A DNA stretch of 17,012 bases from Oscillospiraceae bacterium (GTDB taxonomy: Bacteria > Bacillota > Clostridia > Oscillospirales > Oscillospiraceae), in NCBI GenBank assembly GCA_017435245.1, contig JAFSFK010000010.1, positions 1-17,012 on the forward strand, written 5' to 3'. The position numbers were made by a program, and so were the translations under genes. Each line of letters begins with the position of its first letter. Positions within the stretch are counted from its first letter, which is position 1. The notes under the pieces are model-generated. The model searched no databases and was not told the origin of the DNA. It was given only the letters and a program-made list of their open reading frames with translations. Of the stretch, positions 5,204-13,084 are shown one piece after another.

Positions 5204-7333
5204 ATGAAATCACTTTTAAATATTATGCTGTGCATATTGCTGTGCACAGTCCTTGCCGGCTGCTCCCTGATGGCACCTGCAGAAGATGCCATCACCGCTG
5301 TCCCCGGGGAAACGGAGCCAACGGCGCCAACGGTTTCTGACGAGCTGCCGGATAACTATACCTTCCCCGTTGGCACTGTTCTGCACGGTATCAAGATCGG
5401 TTGTACTCCGGTGGATACGGCCTATGAGACCCTCTGCGAAAAAGTATCCGATTTTGATCTGACCGCTACTATCAACGGCAAAGAGCTTACCTTTTACGGC
5501 AGCACTCTGGAGCTGTCTTGCTCCGAAGATGCTTTTCTTGCTTACGCCAAGGCTGTATACGCCGGCGAAAATACGGATAGTATGTCTGTGATATCCTTCA
5601 ACCGTTCTCTGCTGTCCCGGCGCATTGCCGGCGCAATGAATGTGCCTGCCAAGAATGCGGATATCTTCTATAACACTGAGACCGGTCTTTATGAACTGAT
5701 CCCCGGTGCTGATGGAAAACACATTGATCTGGACACGGTAATGCCCATTGTGTATGATGCCGTGGATTCCCTGCAGCAGAACGTTTCCATCCGTGCAACC
5801 GAGTTTATTGACAAGCCTGCCGTTTCCGAAACCAGCTACGAGACCCAAGCGGCCCTTGACAAGGCGAATTCTTATCTGACCACTGAGATCTCTTATAATT
5901 TCAATGTGGATGACGATATCGAACTTGTCACCCTCTCCCCTGAGCGGCTTGTTACAATGATCGGTTTTGATGGTAAGCTGAATCCATACATCAAGCCCAA
6001 TGAGCTGAGGGCATATGTGGAAGAGGTCAATAAAGAGTATGGTATGATCGGTTTGGACGGTAGTTTCATCACCTCCAAAGGCAGTAAAACCGATTACACC
6101 GTCAAATACTACGCTCAGTATCTGGATGTGGATGCGTTCTATGACGATATCCTCTATTATCTGGACAAAGGTATTTCCGGTACGAGGCTCCCGCCCCATC
6201 TGGATAATCTGACTCCTCAGGAAATGCCATACCGTGGCAGTTATATTGAAGTCGATCTCACCAACCAGACCCTCTACTTATACAAAGATACCGAATGCAT
6301 TCTGGAAACGCCCATCGTTACCGGCTGCGTATCCCGGTATATGCGTACACCCACCGGTGTATACAAGGTCCTTACCCGCCGGATGCACGTGATCCTCAAG
6401 GGCGATGACTATGAAACCTATGTAAAATATTGGATGCAGTTTTATGGCGGCTATGGACTCCATGATGCCTACTGGCGCTGGAAATTCGGCGGAAATGAGT
6501 ATCTTTACAACGGCTCTCACGGCTGTGTAAACATCCCCCCCGACAATGCAGCTTTTGTATTTGACAACATCACCACAGGTTACCCCGTGGTCGTTCACGG
6601 CGGTGCAAGCAACGACGGTCCCCTGCAGCAGGAGATCCTTGGTACAGATTCCTATGATGCCACCATCTACACCAAGCCCTTCCAGCTGGATGCCAAAACC
6701 GCTGTCGGCAACGGCAAACTAACATACACCTCCACCAATCCCGCCGTTGCATCTGTGGAAGAAGACGGAACCGTTACCATCCACAAGACCGGCAGCACGG
6801 TCATTAACGTGGAGTTTGAAGAAAGCCGATACTATACCGGCGCATCCCTGCGGATCAAGATCAACGTGGATGACCCCTGTGGAAATGATCACAATTACGG
6901 CGGCTGGCGTGTCACCACAAAGGCCAGCTGCGTGGAAGGCGAAGATACCCGTACCTGCAAGGACTGTGGCAAGGAGGAGACCCGCTCTACCGCTGCTGTT
7001 GACGATCATTGCTACGGAGCCTGGGAGGAGACCATTGAGCCCGATTGTGTGATCGGTGAAGAACGTCGAATCTGCATTGTATGCGGTGATGAGATCTACC
7101 GTGAGATTCCCGCACAGCACGATTTGAGGGACTGGCGTATTCGGGTGGAACCCACCTGTACAGAACCTGGTGAGCATTACCGCTCCTGCAGATGGTGTGA
7201 TTACGAGGAAACTGAGGTCCTCCCCGCCCTGGGTCACAGCTTCGACCCTGAGGAGGAATTCTGCGAGGAATGCGACACTCCCAATCCTGACTGGATCCCG
7301 CCTACGGAGCCTGAGGACGAAGAAGATGAATAA
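5204..7333 (+). CDS. Lipoprotein L,D-transpeptidase (YkuD) with Ig-like domain and Cys/His repeat tail
   Basis: This is an extracellular, membrane-anchored enzyme expected to form 3-3 peptidoglycan crosslinks or attach proteins to the wall. It has 709 residues and GAGGTG 5 bases before the ATG. The signal peptide ends in lipobox LAGC (Cys20). An acidic Thr/Pro linker follows, then a region (about 60-340) resembling the putative peptidoglycan-binding domains that precede YkuD in Firmicutes. The YkuD domain spans about 345-467. His420 (YGLHD) and SHGCVN (438-443) with catalytic Cys441 match the family signature. Residues 475-555 look like a bacterial Ig-like (Big_2) domain (YTSTNPAVASVEEDGTVTI). 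From 559 on there are about three and a half repeats of roughly 38 residues, each with a Trp, a single Cys and a CxxC pair bounded by His, then an acidic end. It stands alone between a divergent small gene and a convergent operon. Confidence 0.92.
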   Translation: MKSLLNIMLCILLCTVLAGCSLMAPAEDAITAVPGETEPTAPTVSDELPDNYTFPVGTVLHGIKIGCTPVDTAYETLCEKVSDFDLTATINGKELTFYGSTLELSCSEDAFLAYAKAVYAGENTDSMSVISFNRSLLSRRIAGAMNVPAKNADIFYNTETGLYELIPGADGKHIDLDTVMPIVYDAVDSLQQNVSIRATEFIDKPAVSETSYETQAALDKANSYLTTEISYNFNVDDDIELVTLSPERLVTMIGFDGKLNPYIKPNELRAYVEEVNKEYGMIGLDGSFITSKGSKTDYTVKYYAQYLDVDAFYDDILYYLDKGISGTRLPPHLDNLTPQEMPYRGSYIEVDLTNQTLYLYKDTECILETPIVTGCVSRYMRTPTGVYKVLTRRMHVILKGDDYETYVKYWMQFYGGYGLHDAYWRWKFGGNEYLYNGSHGCVNIPPDNAAFVFDNITTGYPVVVHGGASNDGPLQQEILGTDSYDATIYTKPFQLDAKTAVGNGKLTYTSTNPAVASVEEDGTVTIHKTGSTVINVEFEESRYYTGASLRIKINVDDPCGNDHNYGGWRVTTKASCVEGEDTRTCKDCGKEETRSTAAVDDHCYGAWEETIEPDCVIGEERRICIVCGDEIYREIPAQHDLRDWRIRVEPTCTEPGEHYRSCRWCDYEETEVLPALGHSFDPEEEFCEECDTPNPDWIPPTEPEDEEDE

Positions 7334-7336
7334 GAA

Positions 7337-7376
7337 ATATCCGGTCGATCCTGTAGAATCGACCGGATATCTTTTT
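7337..7376. terminator. Strong hairpin terminator, shared by convergent genes
   Basis: A perfect 13-bp stem, ATATCCGGTCGAT (7337-7349) with ATCGACCGGATAT (7358-7370), has an 8-base loop and is followed by TTTTT on the plus strand. It begins 3 bases after the L,D-transpeptidase stop. The T-run overlaps the TAA of the opposite-strand penicillin-binding protein, so it probably serves both directions, more strongly on the plus strand. Confidence 0.9.
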
Positions 7377-8739
7377 ATATTACATTCTTGCACGCTTCCA
7401 GGACTCGGGACGCAATGGGCAAACATACGCTGGCACCGTAACCGCCGTTTTCCACAAACACAACAAAAGCCAACGGATACTCCGGATCTGTCACAAAACC
7501 GGCCAGCATTGCATTGGGCTTGTTATCACCGCCCACTTCGCCGGTACCCGTTTTGGCACAGACCGTAAGTCCCGGAAAGTTGTCATCGCCATATTTATAC
7601 TCTACATTGGAACGCATAAACTCCGCCACCGTTTCGGCTGTGGCTGCGGACATGATCCGCTTCCCACTTACCGTATCCGCTTCATAGGTTTCGGATAAGC
7701 CCACAAATATCTGGGAAACGATGTGCGGCTCAACGCCCTTTCCTTCCTTGGCTATGGCTCCAAGGAAAGTCAAAAAAGCACAGGGATTGATCTGGTCATT
7801 ATACTGACCGATGCCGCTCCATGCGATATTGGCATCCGCAGCATCCACTGCTTCATAATTTCCTTCAGCGGTCGTAATACCGTCAAAACTCACGCTTTTC
7901 GTGACACCGAACTGCTCCACATATTTTTCCATCTTTTCCGCACCCACCTGCAGTGCCACCTGTGCAAAGGCCGTGTTGCAGGAATTTCGGAATGCCTGCT
8001 GGAGGTCCTGATTCCCGTGCGCCGCCTCGCAGGTGATCTTATCTGCGCCAATGGTGTATACTCCGTCACAGTAGAAGCTCTGCTGCTGAATATCATCCAC
8101 AGTTTCCAGCGCTGCAGCCAATGTAACGATCTTAAAGATGGAACCGGGAATAAATACCGACTGGGTAAACCGGTTGACATACACGCCGTCATAAGCACCG
8201 CTCTGATCATTTTCAATATCCGGTACATTGTCGGGGTCATAGGTAGGACTTGTAACCGCACACAGGATCTCGCCGGTTTCATAGTTATAAACCGCAACCG
8301 TTCCCTTGCGGCCGTCCAGCGCCTCCAGGGCAGTTGTCTGCACCTGTGCGGAAATGCTCAGCTTGGCAACGCCGGTATTCTGGCCGTAGCTATATACGCC
8401 GTTGACAATATCATAGCCTGCCAGCTGAGCTGAATAATGGGACAGCGCCGGGGCACTGATATAACCGTATCGGTCACCCAGCCAGTGGAGTGTAGATTTG
8501 CGGACAGCTGCACTTTCGCCGTAAGTCCGCTCACCCTCCATATCCAGCAGCATAACGCCCTCCCGGTCAATGACCGTACCGGTTCCGATATTGGTGCCGT
8601 TATAGATATGGGGTGATCCGGTAAACAAGACCCAATCATTCGCTTTTGTCACGTATTCCGCCACAAAGAAGGAAAATCCTGCGATCAGCAGCAAAGTCAA
8701 AAGCACCGTGATGGCGGCACGACCTGCAATTCTATTCAT
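7375..8739 (-). CDS. pbpA: Class B penicillin-binding protein, PbpA-like transpeptidase
   Basis: This is a membrane-anchored D,D-transpeptidase that crosslinks peptidoglycan strands made by its SEDS partner. I start it at ATG 8739 (454 residues, MNRIAGRAA). GGGAGG lies 11 bases upstream, whereas the in-frame GTG at 8751 overlaps that site. There is one N-terminal membrane helix (about 10-28) and a short pedestal region. The transpeptidase domain shows the active-site SIFK (Ser200, Lys203) in FIPGSIFKIVT, SCN (253-255) and KTG (396-398) in CAKTGTGEV. No PASTA domains follow. The start overlaps the rodA/ftsW-like TAG stop by 8 bases (ATGAATAG), so the two are translationally coupled. This SEDS-PbpA pairing is the same as rodA-pbpA of Actinobacteria. 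FtsI is an alternative name, but the short form and context favour PbpA. Confidence 0.92.
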   Translation of the reverse strand: MNRIAGRAAITVLLTLLLIAGFSFFVAEYVTKANDWVLFTGSPHIYNGTNIGTGTVIDREGVMLLDMEGERTYGESAAVRKSTLHWLGDRYGYISAPALSHYSAQLAGYDIVNGVYSYGQNTGVAKLSISAQVQTTALEALDGRKGTVAVYNYETGEILCAVTSPTYDPDNVPDIENDQSGAYDGVYVNRFTQSVFIPGSIFKIVTLAAALETVDDIQQQSFYCDGVYTIGADKITCEAAHGNQDLQQAFRNSCNTAFAQVALQVGAEKMEKYVEQFGVTKSVSFDGITTAEGNYEAVDAADANIAWSGIGQYNDQINPCAFLTFLGAIAKEGKGVEPHIVSQIFVGLSETYEADTVSGKRIMSAATAETVAEFMRSNVEYKYGDDNFPGLTVCAKTGTGEVGGDNKPNAMLAGFVTDPEYPLAFVVFVENGGYGASVCLPIASRVLEACKNVI

Positions 8740-10456
8740 CCGCCACAGCACCTCCCTTCTTCGTTAGCCGCACAGCAAAGCTGGCATTTTGCCGGGTATC
8801 TGCCGCTTTGATGAAGGCAAGCAGTCCCCAGGAACAGATCATACTGGAGCCACCATTGGATATAAACGGGAATGTCACGCCTGTCAGGGGCAGCACATCC
8901 ACCGTACCCAAAGCATTCAGGATCACCTGCACCAGCATAATGCTGGCAGCCGTGCAGCTGCCGATGGTGTAGAAGCTGCTGCGTCCCACTGCGGCAGAGC
9001 GGACTGTGAAAAAGGCCAGCGCAACCACGCAGAAGATCAGCAGCACCAGCATCACAAGACCCCACTCCTCAGTAATGGTGCCAACCACCATATCCGAGTC
9101 CGCCGCAAAGACATTTTTCATATATCCCTGTCCGGCACCAAGGCCAAACAAGCCGCCGGAGGCCATACACATCAGTGTGCGTGTCTGCTGATATCCGGCC
9201 CCCAGAGGATCCTCCCAGATATGCCGCCAGGAGGCAAAACGCCGCAGAGCGTGAGGTGCGATCTTTAAGGCCACCACACCGGCAAAGCCAAGGGCTGTGA
9301 CAGCCAGTCCCAGCGTACCTACACTGCCGGAACGCAGGTATGCGATCACCAGAAAAGCGCAGAAGAAGATCAGTGCAGTGCCAAAGTCATTCATCAACGC
9401 CAGGCAGCCGCAAACCATCACAGAGTAAACAATAAAGGAAATCAAATTCCGCTTTTTCATCAGCCGATCCATGGTAGATGCGCCGATGAAAACAAAGCAC
9501 ACCTTGCTCAGCTCAGAGGGCTGCAGGGAAAGAGGTCCAATAATCAGCCAGTTCTTTGCACCGTAGATTTCCTGTCCAAACAGCAGCGTGATTACCAAAA
9601 AGCCGATGCCGGCCACAGCTGCCAAATAGCGCATCTTCTTTGCACGCTCCAGATTTCGCAGCGACCAGCCGATCAGTAAAAACGTGAACAACCCCATTGC
9701 GATGGCAATCAGCTGTTTCATTGCCTCTGTGGGGGTCACAGTAGCAATGACCGCCATCCCCATCGTACACATAAAGAATGCAATGGTCTCCACCTCAAAG
9801 GAAGTCCTTCGGATACAGATATAAAACAGCAGCAGAAGCCACTGCATCGCTGCGATCCCACAAAATCCCAGAAAGACAGATTTCATAGCCTCCTGAGGCG
9901 CACACATCATAAAGATCAAACAGGTAAGGATCTGGAAAATAGTGAGCAGCAGCACATTGCAGATCCCTGTCCCCACAGTGGATGCTTTCGTGCGCAGCTG
10001 CGCCAGCTTCTGCTCCTGCCGCCGGGAGATCGGCTGCAGCGTCATTTCGATGCCGCCGATGGAGATCACATCCTCCGGCTGCAGCGCCCAGATGCGGACC
10101 TTCTTGCCATTGACCATAATGCCGCCGGAGGAATCCGTATCGGTAATGGTCCAGCTGCCGTCATCATACCTTGTCAAAACACCATGGCTTCTGGACACCG
10201 TGGGAAAATCGATCACAATGTCACTTTTCTTATGCCGTCCGATCACATTCTCCCAGTGCGTGATGGGCAGTTTTGTTCCGTCAGAAAGGCACAGCCACGC
10301 CCAAATCTCCGGCTCCCGGCGGAAACTCAGAAGAGGACGAAAACACCGAAACAGCAATAGCGCCGCAATTGCCGGTGCCAGAAACCGCATCACTGCGATC
10401 AATACATTCAAATACGCTCCCTGCAAGCCTTGCAGAGAATCAAATATCTCGGGCAC
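8732..10456 (-). CDS. FHA-domain fused to FtsW/RodA SEDS peptidoglycan polymerase
   Basis: This is a polytopic glycosyltransferase that polymerises lipid II, carrying its own phosphothreonine-reading domain. I start it at GTG 10456 (574 residues), 6 bases after AGGAGGT; an in-frame GTG at 10462 abuts that site. One membrane helix (about 15-38) precedes a cytoplasmic FHA domain (about 53-141) with the expected GR (73-74), SRSH (88-91) and NG (116-117) residues. The SEDS domain (about 160-550) has QPSELSK, NDFGTALIFF, GAGYQQTRTLMCMASGG and PLTGVTFPFISNGGSS. Asp455 in DSDM sits where the catalytic Asp of RodA (HTDFIF motif) would be, and the following EE is kept. It is overlapped by pbpA downstream and follows nfo by 62 bases. 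Control by a Ser/Thr kinase is inferred from the FHA domain. RodA versus FtsW cannot be settled from sequence alone. Confidence 0.93.
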   Translation of the reverse strand: MPEIFDSLQGLQGAYLNVLIAVMRFLAPAIAALLLFRCFRPLLSFRREPEIWAWLCLSDGTKLPITHWENVIGRHKKSDIVIDFPTVSRSHGVLTRYDDGSWTITDTDSSGGIMVNGKKVRIWALQPEDVISIGGIEMTLQPISRRQEQKLAQLRTKASTVGTGICNVLLLTIFQILTCLIFMMCAPQEAMKSVFLGFCGIAAMQWLLLLFYICIRRTSFEVETIAFFMCTMGMAVIATVTPTEAMKQLIAIAMGLFTFLLIGWSLRNLERAKKMRYLAAVAGIGFLVITLLFGQEIYGAKNWLIIGPLSLQPSELSKVCFVFIGASTMDRLMKKRNLISFIVYSVMVCGCLALMNDFGTALIFFCAFLVIAYLRSGSVGTLGLAVTALGFAGVVALKIAPHALRRFASWRHIWEDPLGAGYQQTRTLMCMASGGLFGLGAGQGYMKNVFAADSDMVVGTITEEWGLVMLVLLIFCVVALAFFTVRSAAVGRSSFYTIGSCTAASIMLVQVILNALGTVDVLPLTGVTFPFISNGGSSMICSWGLLAFIKAADTRQNASFAVRLTKKGGAVADE

Positions 10457-10462
10457 AGCCAC

Positions 10463-10469
10463 ACCTCCT
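10463..10469 (-). promoter_or_regulatory. RBS selecting GTG 10456 for the FHA-SEDS gene
   Basis: AGGAGGT lies 6 bases before GTG 10456. The other in-frame GTG (10462) directly touches the site and is too close to be used. Confidence 0.65.
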
Positions 10470-10476
10470 TTTTTGT

Positions 10477-10506
10477 AGCATACACACAGATTTTGTCTTT
10501 TGTCAA
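10477..10506 (-). promoter_or_regulatory. Putative promoter of the FHA-SEDS/pbpA operon
   Basis: On the minus strand a perfect TTGACA (10506-10501), 18 bases, TATGCT (10482-10477, four of six). The predicted start would leave a leader of only about 14 bases. No strong terminator separates nfo from this operon, so read-through from nfo is also likely. Confidence 0.45.
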
Positions 10507-10518
10507 ATTAATAATTTA

Positions 10519-11346
10519 TTAAGGCTGAGCCATCTGCCGCAGAAGCTTAATCTCCGCAGCATAGCCCGGCAGCTCGTTGGGGGTTTCCAGAATCATCGGC
10601 TTGCCCTTAAGCAAGGGATGATTCACGATCGAACGAAAGGTATCCACACCCAAGCTGCCTTCCCCAATACAGGCGTGTCGGTCCTTGTGGCTGCCATAGG
10701 GATTTTTAGAATCATTCAGATGCAGCGCCTTCAGCTTATCAAGACCGATCACACGGTCAAACTCCGCCAGTACACCGTCCAGATCATTGACAATATCATA
10801 CCCACCGTCATAAATATGGCAGCTATCCAGACAGACACCCACATCATCACTGCCAACACCGTCAATGATATCCTTCAATTCCTGGAATGTGCCACCAACC
10901 TCGCTGCCCTTACCTGCCATGGTTTCCAGCAGGACCGTGACCGGGTATCCGGGCGTTAACGCCAACTTCAGTGCATCGCAGATCTGGCTGATACCGGTTT
11001 CAGTGCCTTGACCTACGTGACTGCCGGGATGGAAGTTATAGAAATTTCCGGGCAGCGCCGACATCCGCCGCAGATCGTCACACAGGATCTGCGCTGCAAA
11101 TTCTCTTGCATCCGGTTCTTTGGTACACAGATTCATCGTATAAGCGCCGTGGGCGACCAATGGGCCAAATTGATATTCACGCAATGCCTCCACAGCTTTT
11201 GCGCTGTCTGCCGGATCCTCTTTTTTTGCCTTACTGCCCCGGGGATTGCGGGTAAAGAAAGCAAAGGTGTCTGCCCCAATGGACTTAGCCGTTTCCACCA
11301 TAGCAAAATATCCGTCCGATGCTGACAAATGACAACCCAAATACAT
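10519..11346 (-). CDS. nfo: Endonuclease IV (deoxyribonuclease IV, AP endonuclease)
   Basis: This zinc-dependent enzyme cleaves DNA 5' to abasic sites in base-excision repair, in the cytoplasm. It has 275 residues; ATG 11346 has AGGAGG 9 bases upstream. It is a TIM-barrel of the xylose-isomerase-like AP endonuclease 2 family. All nine metal ligands known from E. coli Nfo can be placed: His66 (VAHGAY), His106 (NFHPGSH), Glu141 (LLETMAGKG), Asp174 and His177 (LDSCHIY), His209 (LHLNDSK), Asp222 and His224 (KDRH) and Glu254 (ILETP). HIGEG of the family reads CIGEG here. It is divergent from spoIVA and upstream of the cell-wall operon on the same strand. Oxidative-damage repair in spore formers is a known theme but is not shown here. 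Confidence 0.96.
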   Translation of the reverse strand: MYLGCHLSASDGYFAMVETAKSIGADTFAFFTRNPRGSKAKKEDPADSAKAVEALREYQFGPLVAHGAYTMNLCTKEPDAREFAAQILCDDLRRMSALPGNFYNFHPGSHVGQGTETGISQICDALKLALTPGYPVTVLLETMAGKGSEVGGTFQELKDIIDGVGSDDVGVCLDSCHIYDGGYDIVNDLDGVLAEFDRVIGLDKLKALHLNDSKNPYGSHKDRHACIGEGSLGVDTFRSIVNHPLLKGKPMILETPNELPGYAAEIKLLRQMAQP

Positions 11347-11373
11347 TTAACACCGCCTCCTATCTAATTTTAT

Positions 11374-11402
11374 ATCATAGCACATTTGCACCAAAAATGC
11401 AA
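11374..11402 (-). promoter_or_regulatory. Possible nfo promoter
   Basis: On the minus strand TTGCAT (11402-11397), 17 bases, TATGAT (11379-11374). The -10 is good (five of six) and the -35 weak (three of six). It shares the 138-base divergent gap with the spoIVA promoter. Confidence 0.4.
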
Positions 11403-11415
11403 ATTGGAAGGACAG

Positions 11416-11444
11416 TTCTATTCCCAGAGACCGGGACATACTCT
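11416..11444 (+). promoter_or_regulatory. Putative sigma-E promoter of spoIVA
   Basis: TTCTATT (11416-11422) resembles the B. subtilis sigma-E -35 (TCATATT, five of seven). CATACTCT (11437-11444) resembles the -10 (CATACANT). Sixteen bases lie between the cTA and CATA cores, within the usual 16-18. spoIVA is a sigma-E gene in B. subtilis, which supports the reading. Confidence 0.55.
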
Positions 11445-11484
11445 GTTGTAAACCAATCGTTGCATTCTGGATAGGAGGCTGGCT

Positions 11485-12948
11485 ATGGAAACTATTTACA
11501 AGGACATCGCTGAACGCACCGGCGGGAATATTTATATCGGCGTGGTGGGACCGGTACGTACCGGAAAATCCTCGCTGATCAAGCGGATCATGGAGCAACT
11601 GGTAATCCCCAACATTGAAGATCCCTACCGCAAGGAGCGTGCAAAGGATGAGCTCCCTCAAAGCGCATCCGGCAGGACCATTATGACCAGTGAGCCCAAA
11701 TTCGTACCGGAGGAAGCGGTAGAGATCTCTCCGGACGGCACCTCCCGGCTCAAGATCCGAATGATCGACTCTGTGGGATATATGATCGACGGCGCTATGG
11801 GCGCTGAAGAGGACGGCATCCCCCGGATGATCACCACCCCCTGGTTCGACTATGAGATCCCTATGACAGAAGCAGCAGAGCTGGGCACCCAAAAGGTGAT
11901 GCAGGAACACTGCTCCATCGGTCTTGTGGTAACCACAGACGGCACCATAACGGATATCCCCCGTCAAGACTATCTGACCGCTGAAGGCCGTGCTATCCGG
12001 GATATGCAGGCAACCGGCAAGCCGTTTTTGGTGCTGGTCAATTCATCCAATCCAAATAGCGAAGCTGCTCAGCAGACAAAAAAACATATTCTTCAGGAAT
12101 ATGGTGTTGAGGCAATGACAGCAGATTGTCAGAGCCTGGATTCTGAGCAGATCGCAGATATTCTCAAACAACTGCTGTACGCTTTTCCTATGAAGCAGCT
12201 GCAGGTATTTATGCCCCGGTGGCTGGACGCCCTGGAACCGGACCATCCTGTAAAAACCTCGCTATATGAGGCACTGATCCAGCGGTGTGAGGAGATATCC
12301 TCCCTGATCCAGGCACATACCGCCCTTAGCAAGCTACAGGAATTGGAGCAGGTATTGGACTTCACAATCCGGGATATCGATCTGGGGACAGGAACGGTTT
12401 CCTGTTCTCTGGGGTTCCCTGAAAAGCTCTTTTATGAGATCCTCAGCAACCGCACCGGCATTCGGATTGAAGATGATGCACAGCTTCTTTCCGTACTTGC
12501 AGAGCTGTCCGCTATTAAACAAGAATACGACAAGATCTCCGATGCCCTTTCCTCTGTCAAAGCCACCGGCTATGGGATCGTTATGCCCAATTCCGATGAA
12601 ATGTCCCTGCAAAAACCGGAGATCGTCCGCAAAGGCGGCGCATTTGGAGTAAAGCTGAAAGCAGGAGCACCGTCGATCCATATGATCCGGGTGGACATTG
12701 ATACAGAGATCAGCCCAATGGTAGGCGGCGAACAGCAGTCTCAGGATCTGATCTCCTACCTCACCACAGAAGAACCGGATAAACTCTGGCAAAGCAATAT
12801 CTTCGGAAAATCCGTTTATGATCTGATACAGGAAGGTTTGACCGCAAAACTTGTACAGACACCTGAAGAAGTTCGGGCCAAATTCCGCAGCAGTCTGACC
12901 CGGATCGTTAACGAAGGAGCTTCCGGGCTGATCTGTCTGATCCTTTAA
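11485..12948 (+). CDS. spoIVA: SpoIVA, spore coat morphogenetic ATPase
   Basis: This mother-cell protein polymerises on the forespore surface using ATP and forms the basement layer of the spore coat. It has 487 residues, against 492 in B. subtilis; AGGAGG lies 6 bases before ATG 11485. The TRAFAC-like N-terminal ATPase domain has Walker A GPVRTGKS (22-29, Lys28), the conserved TIMTSEPKF (65-73, sensor threonine region) and RMIDSVGYMIDGA (92-104, Asp95 as Walker B). TTDGTITDIPRQDY is a SpoIVA hallmark. The C-terminal domain ends NEGASGLICLIL, the conserved tail that mediates localisation through SpoVM. It is monocistronic, with its own putative sigma-E promoter and a terminator 8 bases after the stop. 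It marks the organism as an endospore former or a close relative of one. Confidence 0.98.
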   Translation: METIYKDIAERTGGNIYIGVVGPVRTGKSSLIKRIMEQLVIPNIEDPYRKERAKDELPQSASGRTIMTSEPKFVPEEAVEISPDGTSRLKIRMIDSVGYMIDGAMGAEEDGIPRMITTPWFDYEIPMTEAAELGTQKVMQEHCSIGLVVTTDGTITDIPRQDYLTAEGRAIRDMQATGKPFLVLVNSSNPNSEAAQQTKKHILQEYGVEAMTADCQSLDSEQIADILKQLLYAFPMKQLQVFMPRWLDALEPDHPVKTSLYEALIQRCEEISSLIQAHTALSKLQELEQVLDFTIRDIDLGTGTVSCSLGFPEKLFYEILSNRTGIRIEDDAQLLSVLAELSAIKQEYDKISDALSSVKATGYGIVMPNSDEMSLQKPEIVRKGGAFGVKLKAGAPSIHMIRVDIDTEISPMVGGEQQSQDLISYLTTEEPDKLWQSNIFGKSVYDLIQEGLTAKLVQTPEEVRAKFRSSLTRIVNEGASGLICLIL

Positions 12949-12955
12949 TACTTTA

Positions 12956-12993
12956 AAACCGGGACACTGTTCCCGGTTTAATTATTAATTTTT
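12956..12993 (+). terminator. Terminator after spoIVA
   Basis: AAACCGGGA (12956-12964), loop CACTGT, TCCCGGTTT (12971-12979) forms a perfect 9-bp stem. It is followed by an A/T-rich tract ending TTTTT rather than an immediate U-run, so efficiency may be moderate. Confidence 0.75.
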
Positions 12994-13024
12994 CGATATT
13001 GGGGAAAATTTATCCCGTTTTACC

Positions 13025-13053
13025 TTTACGCAACATTTTTTCTGTGGTAAGAT
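13025..13053 (+). promoter_or_regulatory. Putative promoter of the yfhO-like operon
   Basis: TTTACG (13025-13030), 17 bases, TAAGAT (13048-13053) with an extended TGG just before the -10. Each box matches four of six. The start would fall about 25 bases before the ATG, close to the GGAGGG ribosome binding site. Confidence 0.5.
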
Positions 13054-13084
13054 AAAATGTAATTTATTCCCTGGAGGGTCACAA

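Noticed and set aside
5216..6199. Long open frame of 327 codons opposite the L,D-transpeptidase gene
   Set aside because: It is a shadow of the sense gene's codon pattern, with no promoter or RBS and no domain; the sense strand has a lipobox and an intact YkuD signature.
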